A stretch of DNA of 64,000 bases from Streptomyces sp. NBC_00377 (lineage in GTDB: Bacteria > Actinomycetota > Actinomycetes > Streptomycetales > Streptomycetaceae), in the NCBI RefSeq assembly GCF_036075115.1, contig NZ_CP107958.1:1736001-1800000 (forward strand), read 5' to 3'. Made by a program: the position numbers and the translations under genes. Below are positions 58,781 to 64,000 of the stretch, in pieces. Under the pieces are notes generated by a model. It was not told where the DNA came from. It was given only the letters and a program-made list of their open reading frames with translations, and did no database searches. Each line of letters begins with the position of its first letter. Positions within the stretch are counted from its first letter, which is position 1.

Positions 58781-58805
58781 TACCTCTTGACCAGGTAACT
58801 ACCTG
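58781..58805. promoter_or_regulatory. operator-like repeat upstream of the alpha/beta hydrolase gene
   Basis: TACCT (58781-58785), AGGTA (58793-58797) and TACCT (58800-58804) are three half sites. The palindrome CAGGTAACTACCTG (58792-58805) is perfect with AC at the centre. TTGACC (58787-58792) overlaps it and could be the -35. The hydrolase starts about 100 bases downstream. Confidence 0.5.
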
Positions 58806-58901
58806 CCGCTCACGCCCAGTTGCAGTGAGCGAGGGAGAAGAGGACGGTGGAATCAGGGGGATCAGCGGTGATTTGTCCCGCTTCATGGAGGGAGAACGAC
58901 C

Positions 58902-60131
58902 ATGCCTGTCCCTGCCCCCAAGGACCACCTTGTCCCGCACATCTCGAAGATCCCGGCCAACGAGGGCGACGCCGTGAAACTCTTCGTCCGGGAGTACAAC
59001 GGCACTCAGGGCAACCAGCCCCGCTCACCGGTGCTGATGCTCCACGGCCGGAGCGTGCCGGTACTCGCCGGGTACGACCTGACCGGCTCCGGGTCCGACA
59101 TCGCGTACAGCTGGGCACAGCAGCTGGCCTCGCACCACTACGACGTCTTCCTGATGGACCTCCAGGGCAACGGACGGTCCCCGCGTCCGAAGATGGACGA
59201 ACCCCGCAACGCCAACCCGGCACAGCGAGACATCCTGGCCCCCAACCCGCTGCCGGTCCCGTACACCGGCACGCCGCTGTATCCGCACGAGCTGGGCAAC
59301 TCCGAGAGCGAGTGGGCGGAGCTGGCCACCGTGATCGCCTTCATCAAGGCGCTGCCCCATATGACCACACCGATCGACTTCATCGGCTGGTCCGCCGCCG
59401 GGCCGGTCATGGGGCCCTACACTCTCCAGCACCCCGAGGACGTCAAGAGCCTGTTCCTGCTCGCCCCGATCTTCCCGCCTCTGGGACGGTGGTCGGGCGA
59501 CCTCATGAGGCCTTTCGGACGCCCGGAGGAGGCCGCCACGTTGCCTGTGTCCCAACCTCCCTCCGTCTTCGGCTTCCCGATGCACGTCAGCAGCAAGAAG
59601 AACTTCGAGGACGCATGGGACCGCGAGCAGGGCAGCCCGTCCCAGCGGGATCCCGGCATGGTGGACCGGGTGTGGGCCGCCATGATGGCGAACGACGCCG
59701 TGGGCAGTACCTGGGGGAAGGAGCTGTCGCCGGGCGTGTTCCAGGGCATCCACCGATACCGCAACTCCTACTGGTGGGGCTGGAACAACGAGACGGCGCC
59801 CTTCGAGAACCCGGAGGGCACCCATGTCCTCGGTGACCGGGTGCCCCTCGTCATCGTCCACGGCGAACTGGACAAGACGGTGAACACCCCCGCGACCTCC
59901 CCGGCCCCACCGGTCCAGCGCTTCTCCGTGCCCGCCCTGTACGCGGCCGTCAAGGGGCAACGGAAGCTGATGTTCCAGCTCGAGGGCGCGGGGCACTCCG
60001 TGGTCTGGGAGCGCCGCGCCGACGTCGTGCACGAGATCTCGAAGCACTGGCTCCAGAACAAGTACAAGGTGTGGGGCCTCACCAGCGGCAGCTACTACCG
60101 GGACGTGAACGGCGAACTCTTCCCGCTGTAG
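58902..60131 (+). CDS. alpha/beta hydrolase, 409 aa
   Basis: ATG 58902 follows GGAGGGAG. Oxyanion VLMLHGRSVPVLAGYD; nucleophile elbow FIGWSAAGPVMG (Ser near 169); acid VIVHGELDKTV (near 325-333); histidine LEGAGHSVVWE (near 362-371). No signal peptide. A long cap region about 195-310 is Trp- and Pro-rich (IHRYRNSYWWGWNNE). Family is not clear; carboxylesterase or haloperoxidase-like hydrolases are possible. Its operator-like upstream region suggests regulated expression, yet no regulator gene is adjacent. Confidence 0.82.
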   Translation: MPVPAPKDHLVPHISKIPANEGDAVKLFVREYNGTQGNQPRSPVLMLHGRSVPVLAGYDLTGSGSDIAYSWAQQLASHHYDVFLMDLQGNGRSPRPKMDEPRNANPAQRDILAPNPLPVPYTGTPLYPHELGNSESEWAELATVIAFIKALPHMTTPIDFIGWSAAGPVMGPYTLQHPEDVKSLFLLAPIFPPLGRWSGDLMRPFGRPEEAATLPVSQPPSVFGFPMHVSSKKNFEDAWDREQGSPSQRDPGMVDRVWAAMMANDAVGSTWGKELSPGVFQGIHRYRNSYWWGWNNETAPFENPEGTHVLGDRVPLVIVHGELDKTVNTPATSPAPPVQRFSVPALYAAVKGQRKLMFQLEGAGHSVVWERRADVVHEISKHWLQNKYKVWGLTSGSYYRDVNGELFPL

Positions 60132-60137
60132 CCCCGC

Positions 60138-61289
60138 TCAGCTCAGGAAGTCGCGGCCGATCTGTTCCGCCACCCGCTCCAGGATCGGCCCGGCGTCGGA
60201 GATGCACCTGGCGATGTCCGGCTCGGCATCCGTCAGCGGATACGCCCGGCGGATCCCGGCCCGGCCCAGCTCCACCGGCGGCAGGGCGAGGCGGCCGCAG
60301 ACGGCGACGACCTCCTTGCCGGCCGCCCGGGCGGCCGCGGCGACACCCGCGGGGGCCTTGCCGTGCAGGGTCTGCTCGTCCAGCGAGCCCTCACCGGTGA
60401 TCACCAGCTCGGCCCGTTCGAGCGCCGGCGCGAAGCCCAGCACGTCGAGCATGACCTCGATGCCGGCGCGGAACCGGGCGCCGATGAGCAGGGCCCCGTA
60501 GCCGATGCCGCCGGCGGCGCCCGCGCCCGGCGCGGTGGCGTACTCCGCCGCCTTCGGGCCGACCGACGCGTGAAGCACCTGCGCGTAGTGCGCGAGTGCC
60601 GCGTCCAGTGTCTTCACGTCGTCCGGCGAGGCGCCCTTCTGCGGGCCGTACACCGCCGGTGCGCCCTTGGGGCCGGTCAGCGGGTTGTCGACGTCGCTGG
60701 CCAGGATCAGTTCCACGGAGGTCAGCCGGGGGTCCAGCTCCGACAGATCGGCGCGGACCACGTCCGCGAGGCCGCCGCCGCCCGGCGCCACCGGCTCGCC
60801 GTCGGCGTCCAGGAACCGCGCGCCGAGCGCGGACAGCATGCCCGCGCCGCCGTCCGTGGTGGCACTGCCTCCGACCCCGAACACGATCGTCCGCACGCCC
60901 GCGTCCAGCGCGGCGCGCAGCAGCTCTCCGGAGCCGTACGTCGACGCCGTGAGGGGGGCGAGGACACCGGCCGGGAGCCGTTGCAGACCGCTGGCCTCCG
61001 CCATCTCCACGACCGCGGTGTCACCGCGCACGGCGAAGGCGGCGGTGATCTCCTGGCCGAGGGGGCCGGCGACCCGTACCTCCCGGCGTTCGAACCCGGC
61101 CGCGACAGCGGCGGCGACGGTCCCGTCACCTCCGTCGGCGACGGGCAGGGCCTCCACCTCGACGTCCGCCACGACCCGGCGCAGCCCGGCCGTCACCCGC
61201 TCGGCGACCTCCACGGCCGTCAGTGAGCCCTTGAACTTGTCCGCCGCCACGAGCACCCGTCGGGTGCCCCGCGCTGGAACGTCCGTCAC
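60138..61289 (-). CDS. glycerate kinase (GarK/GlxK type)
   Basis: 383 residues from GTG 61289 (AAGGGG upstream). Signature parts: VLVAADKFKGSLTAVEVAERV, LPVADGGDGTVAAAVAA, FGVGGSATTDGGAGMLSALGARFLD, and LVITGEGSLDEQTLHGKAP. It phosphorylates D-glycerate from glyoxylate/photorespiratory-type pathways. Since the ethylmalonyl-CoA pathway releases glyoxylate, its nearness to that operon may matter, but it is on the other strand and convergent with the hydrolase. Confidence 0.94.
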   Translation of the reverse strand: MTDVPARGTRRVLVAADKFKGSLTAVEVAERVTAGLRRVVADVEVEALPVADGGDGTVAAAVAAGFERREVRVAGPLGQEITAAFAVRGDTAVVEMAEASGLQRLPAGVLAPLTASTYGSGELLRAALDAGVRTIVFGVGGSATTDGGAGMLSALGARFLDADGEPVAPGGGGLADVVRADLSELDPRLTSVELILASDVDNPLTGPKGAPAVYGPQKGASPDDVKTLDAALAHYAQVLHASVGPKAAEYATAPGAGAAGGIGYGALLIGARFRAGIEVMLDVLGFAPALERAELVITGEGSLDEQTLHGKAPAGVAAAARAAGKEVVAVCGRLALPPVELGRAGIRRAYPLTDAEPDIARCISDAGPILERVAEQIGRDFLS

Positions 61290-61467
61290 CTTGCCATCCC
61301 CTTGCTCTCCGGGCCCCGCGCACGTCAGGGCCAGTCGCGCCGCTGTGACCATAACCTCAACGCGCCCCCGGCGTCATGCGGTGCCGGACCCCGGAGGAAC
61401 CCTGAGCCGCCGCTGTGGCGCCGTCGGAGCCCTCGCGCGTGTCCGCGCGATCCGGTAGACCGGACGT

Positions 61468-62556
61468 ATGACTCCTGTGGGCGGCGGGCCCGAGTTCGCC
61501 GACCGCGTCCTCGGGGGCTGGCTGGGCCGGATCGCGGGCAACATGCTCGGCAAACCGGTCGAGCAGGGCGACGTGTGGACGCGCGAGCGCATCGACGGCT
61601 ACCTGCGGCGGGCCGCCGCCCTGCCGCTCACCGACTACCTGCCCGAGCCGGCCACCGAGGAGGACGGTCTGCGGCTGCGCCCGGAGTGGCGCGCCTGCGT
61701 GCGTGGCCGCATCCACGGCAGCTGCCGTGACGACGACGTCGACTACGCCATCCTCGGCCTCGACCTCCTGGAGACGCACGGCTTCGGCTTCAGCACCGAG
61801 GAGGTGGGCGACCTGTGGCTGCGGCGGCTGCCGTATCTCCAGACGTTCACCGCCGAACGGGCCGCCTACCGCAATCTCACGGCCGGCCTGAAGCCGCCGC
61901 TGACGGCGACGTACGACAACCCGTACCAGGAGTGGATCGGCGCCCTGATCCGCGCCGACATCCACGGCTGGACCTGTCCGGGCCTGCCCCGCCGCGCCGC
62001 CTCCCTGGCCCGCCGGGACGCGGTGCTCTCGCACACCGGCAACGGGGTGTACGGCGCGATGTTCGCGGCGGCGCTGATCGCGGCGGCGTTCACCGCGCCG
62101 ACGGTGCGCGGCGCGCTCGACGAGGCGCTGGCCGTCGTCCCGGCGAGCAGTCGCCTCGCCCGTGCCGTACGCCGGGTCGCCTCCCTGCACGGCGCCGGTA
62201 TGACCTGGGAGGACACCCTCACGACGGTGACGCAGGAGACGGCGGGCCTGGGATGGATCCACACCGTCCCGAACGTCGCCGTCCTCACCGCGGGACTGCT
62301 GTACGGCGACGGCGACTTCACCCGGACCGTCACGCTCACCGTGCGCGGCGGCCTGGACACCGACTCCAACGGCGCGACGGCCGGCTCCGTGGCCGGCGTC
62401 CTCACCGGGGCCTCGGCGATCCCGCGCCGGTGGACGGAGCCGCTGGAGGACACCGTGCGCAGCGCCGTGTTCGGTTTCGACGGCGCGCGTATCAGCGACC
62501 TGGCGCGCCGGACGACGCGGCTGGCCGGGACCCGGGACCGGCCGCAGGAGAACTGA
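61468..62556 (+). CDS. ADP-ribosylglycohydrolase family protein
   Basis: 362 residues. DraG-like fold: DRVLGGWLGRIAGNMLGKPVE start, RGRIHGSCRDDDVDYAILGLDLLETHGF (Asp ligands near 85-91), HTGNGVYGAMFAAALIAAAF, and VRGGLDTDSNGATAGSVAGVLTGA (second metal site near 291-314). Such enzymes remove ADP-ribose from arginine or from serine/nucleotide targets. Here the first motif is CRDDD instead of the common TDDT. TAGACC lies six bases before ATG 61468, so the mRNA may be leaderless. Confidence 0.88.
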   Translation: MTPVGGGPEFADRVLGGWLGRIAGNMLGKPVEQGDVWTRERIDGYLRRAAALPLTDYLPEPATEEDGLRLRPEWRACVRGRIHGSCRDDDVDYAILGLDLLETHGFGFSTEEVGDLWLRRLPYLQTFTAERAAYRNLTAGLKPPLTATYDNPYQEWIGALIRADIHGWTCPGLPRRAASLARRDAVLSHTGNGVYGAMFAAALIAAAFTAPTVRGALDEALAVVPASSRLARAVRRVASLHGAGMTWEDTLTTVTQETAGLGWIHTVPNVAVLTAGLLYGDGDFTRTVTLTVRGGLDTDSNGATAGSVAGVLTGASAIPRRWTEPLEDTVRSAVFGFDGARISDLARRTTRLAGTRDRPQEN

Positions 62557-62596
62557 CCCGACACGCGGCCTGCCCGCCGCCGCTTACGCTTTCCGG

Positions 62597-63097
62597 ATGA
62601 GCAACCCCAGCACGACCGACTTCGCGGCGTACATCGCCTCCCTGCCCCGTGTCCTGGCCGGCGCCGCCGCTCTCTTCCGTGACGCCGAGGGGCGCGTCCT
62701 GCTCGTCGAGCCCAACTACCGGGCGGGCTGGGCCCTTCCGGGCGGCACGATCGAGTCCGACGAGGGCGAGGGACCCCGGCAGGCCGCGCGTCGCGAGACG
62801 CTCGAGGAGATCGGCCTCGACCGCGAACTCGGCCGGCTGCTCGCGGTGGACTGGTCGCTCGGCCCGGACCGGCCGCCGCTGGTGGCGTACGTCTACGACG
62901 GCGGGGTCCTCGACGAGGACGACCTCAAGGCGATCCGGTTGCAGGAGGCCGAGCTGCTCTCCTGGCGGCTGGTCGCGCGCGAGGAGATCACCGACCATCT
63001 GCTCGGTTCGCTGGGCCGCCGGGTCCTGGCCGCCCTGGACGCGCTCGCGGACAGCTCTACGACAGCCGAGCTGGAGAACGGCCGCCCGGCGCACTGA
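62597..63097 (+). CDS. NUDIX hydrolase
   Basis: 166 residues. The Nudix box is GGTIESDEGEGPRQAARRETLEEIGL (54-79; G-x5-E-x7-REUxEExGU satisfied). Start AGAAALFRDAEGRVLLVEPNYR. It hydrolyses a nucleoside diphosphate linked to another moiety; substrate unknown. No ribosome binding site; TACGCT (62585-62590) ends six bases before the ATG, so leaderless. It lies 40 bp after the ADP-ribosylglycohydrolase gene; the two could both act on ADP-ribose, an inference only. Confidence 0.9.
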   Translation: MSNPSTTDFAAYIASLPRVLAGAAALFRDAEGRVLLVEPNYRAGWALPGGTIESDEGEGPRQAARRETLEEIGLDRELGRLLAVDWSLGPDRPPLVAYVYDGGVLDEDDLKAIRLQEAELLSWRLVAREEITDHLLGSLGRRVLAALDALADSSTTAELENGRPAH

Positions 63098-63155
63098 CCC
63101 GAGCCCTGGCCCCTGGCCTCCGGTGATCCCCGGTCGGCGTCGCCCCGCGGTCCGC

Positions 63156-63356
63156 TCAGCCCTGCACGTCGCGCGGTGCGGCGTCCACCTCGCGCAGGAC
63201 CTCGTCCCGGACGGCGGTCCTGGCCTCCGTGCGGTGGCCGCGCTCGATGTAGTCGCGCACCACGAGTTCGACGGCGTCCTGCGGGCTGCCCACACCGGTG
63301 AGCACCATGACCTCGACGACGAGTTCGGCGTCGAGCGAGACAGCGACCTTGGCCAT
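63156..63356 (-). CDS. VapB-like antitoxin protein, orphan
   Basis: 66 residues. The start MAKVAVSLDAELVVEVMVLTG and ELVVRDYIERGHR match the DUF2191/VapB-type ribbon-helix-helix antitoxins. No PIN-domain toxin gene is on either side. It may be a stand-alone DNA-binding protein. Convergent with the NUDIX gene. Confidence 0.65.
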   Translation of the reverse strand: MAKVAVSLDAELVVEVMVLTGVGSPQDAVELVVRDYIERGHRTEARTAVRDEVLREVDAAPRDVQG

Positions 63357-63567
63357 GTCGGGACGGTAGCACCGGCACGGCCGGTCCGGCATCGGCTCGC
63401 ACCGGCCGGATCGTCCGGGGCCCGCGGGCGCCGGGCCGGGTCCATCGGCGAAGGCCGGGAAAGTCGCGAAGAAAAGTCCGGACGAGGATGTCGAGAACCC
63501 GGGGCCGGCTTCGTCCCCGTGGTGAACGCGCCCACAATGGGTCGCACCGGTACCGAGGAGAACCACG

Positions 63568-63975
63568 ATGGCCAAGTACCTGCTGCTGAAGCACTACCGA
63601 GGCGCCCCGGAAGCGGTCAACTGCGTCCCGATGGACCAGTGGACGCCGGAGGAGATCTCGGCGCACGTGCAGTACATGAACGACTTCGCGGCCCGGCTGG
63701 AGAAGAGCGGCGAGTTCGTCGACGGCCAGGCGCTCGCTCCCGAGGGGACGTGGGTCCGCTACGACGGCGAGGGCCGCCCGCCGGTCACCGACGGCCCGTT
63801 CGCCGAGACCAAGGACCTCATCGCCGGCTGGATGGTGATCGACGTCGACAGCCACGAGCGGGCCGTCGAGCTGGCGGGGGAACTGTCGGCCGCCCCCGGG
63901 GCGGGCGGGAAGCCGATCCACGAGTGGCTCGAGCTGCGCCCGTTCCTGGGCGCGCACGCCACCGTCACGGAGTGA
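63568..63975 (+). CDS. YCII/DGPF domain protein
   Basis: 135 residues; ATG follows GAGGAGAA. DGPF family: MAKYLLLKHYRGAP, EISAHVQYMNDFAARLEKSGEFVDGQAL, and VTDGPFAETKDLIAGWMVIDVDS (near 72-94). Proteins of this type are typically paired with ECF sigma factors of the ECF42 group (with a SnoaL-like domain), and a likely one starts 8 bp downstream. Role unknown; possibly sensor or partner of the sigma factor. Confidence 0.9.
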   Translation: MAKYLLLKHYRGAPEAVNCVPMDQWTPEEISAHVQYMNDFAARLEKSGEFVDGQALAPEGTWVRYDGEGRPPVTDGPFAETKDLIAGWMVIDVDSHERAVELAGELSAAPGAGGKPIHEWLELRPFLGAHATVTE

Positions 63976-63983
63976 CCTCGTCG

Positions 63984-64000
63984 ATGAACGAGGCCCTGCT
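63984..64000 (+). CDS. start of a probable ECF sigma factor gene (cut off)
   Basis: ATG AAC GAG GCC CTG CT encodes MNEAL(L), which I recognise as a usual beginning of sigma factors found next to DGPF proteins. Only 17 bases are visible, so the call rests on context. Confidence 0.35.

Overview
The window is 64 kb of very GC-rich, densely packed actinomycete DNA with GTG/TTG starts, strong third-position GC and many 4-bp ATGA/GTGA gene overlaps. Gene content and order point to a Streptomyces chromosome. A ccr-meaA-citrate-lyase-like-maoC-acyl-CoA dehydrogenase-psd-pssA block and a ten-gene gvpO-A-F-G-Y-Z-J-L-S-K gas vesicle cluster both match arrangements known from S. coelicolor. I see no rRNA, tRNA, CRISPR array, prophage or intact insertion sequence.

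Layout. 0-8 kb: small hypothetical genes, an OsmC peroxidase, a membrane-anchored alkaline-phosphatase-fold protein, two metallo-beta-lactamase-fold hydrolases, a DedA membrane protein, two abutting MITE-like elements (5316-5704), and an aminotransferase-fold protein without the PLP lysine. 8.5-14 kb: a secreted protein, a SigB/SigF-family sigma factor, a thiamine-diphosphate enzyme, a DUF2795 protein behind a good sigma-B-type promoter, a DJ-1/PfpI protein and a DUF6158 protein. 14-18.4 kb: an ABC-F ATPase, a histidine phosphatase, a frameshifted PAP2 phosphatase, a methyltransferase and a small hydrophobic protein. 18.5-28.6 kb: a collinear 13-gene minus-strand run (NDH-2-like oxidoreductase, transketolase, LigD-type polymerase, then the gas vesicle genes). 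28.7-32.2 kb: an F420-dependent oxidoreductase behind a second sigma-B-type promoter, a holin-like membrane protein and small enzymes.

32.3-37.5 kb: a four-peptidase run (M55 D-aminopeptidase, M20, S9, LD-carboxypeptidase) suited to recycling peptides, possibly cell-wall D-peptides. 37.5-43.5 kb: a decayed DoxX gene, a methyltransferase, a multidomain SpoIIE-type phosphatase preceded by a structured leader, a SRPBCC protein, and an Rv2578c-type radical SAM protein behind a LexA-type SOS box. 43.6-47.3 kb: a secreted aminopeptidase-like hydrolase, a lone DMATS-type aromatic prenyltransferase and a HEAT-repeat protein.

47.8-58.7 kb: carbon metabolism. A tandemly duplicated 3-hydroxyacyl-CoA dehydrogenase and a TetR regulator precede the ethylmalonyl-CoA pathway operon (ccr, meaA, beta-methylmalyl-CoA lyase, mesaconyl-CoA hydratase, acyl-CoA dehydrogenase). 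Phosphatidylserine decarboxylase and synthase follow. Two palindromes flank the -35 of the proposed ccr promoter. 58.9-64 kb: an alpha/beta hydrolase, glycerate kinase, ADP-ribosylglycohydrolase, NUDIX hydrolase, an orphan VapB-like antitoxin, and a YCII/DGPF protein followed by the first codons of a probable ECF sigma factor.

The main system-level suggestion is a general-stress module: the SigB/F-family sigma factor, sigma-B-type promoters, and the redox/DNA-repair/gas-vesicle run. This is inference. The promoter motif is short and several chance matches are expected in 64 kb, so each site needs transcript-start mapping. All assignments rest on reading the sequence; no database search was run.
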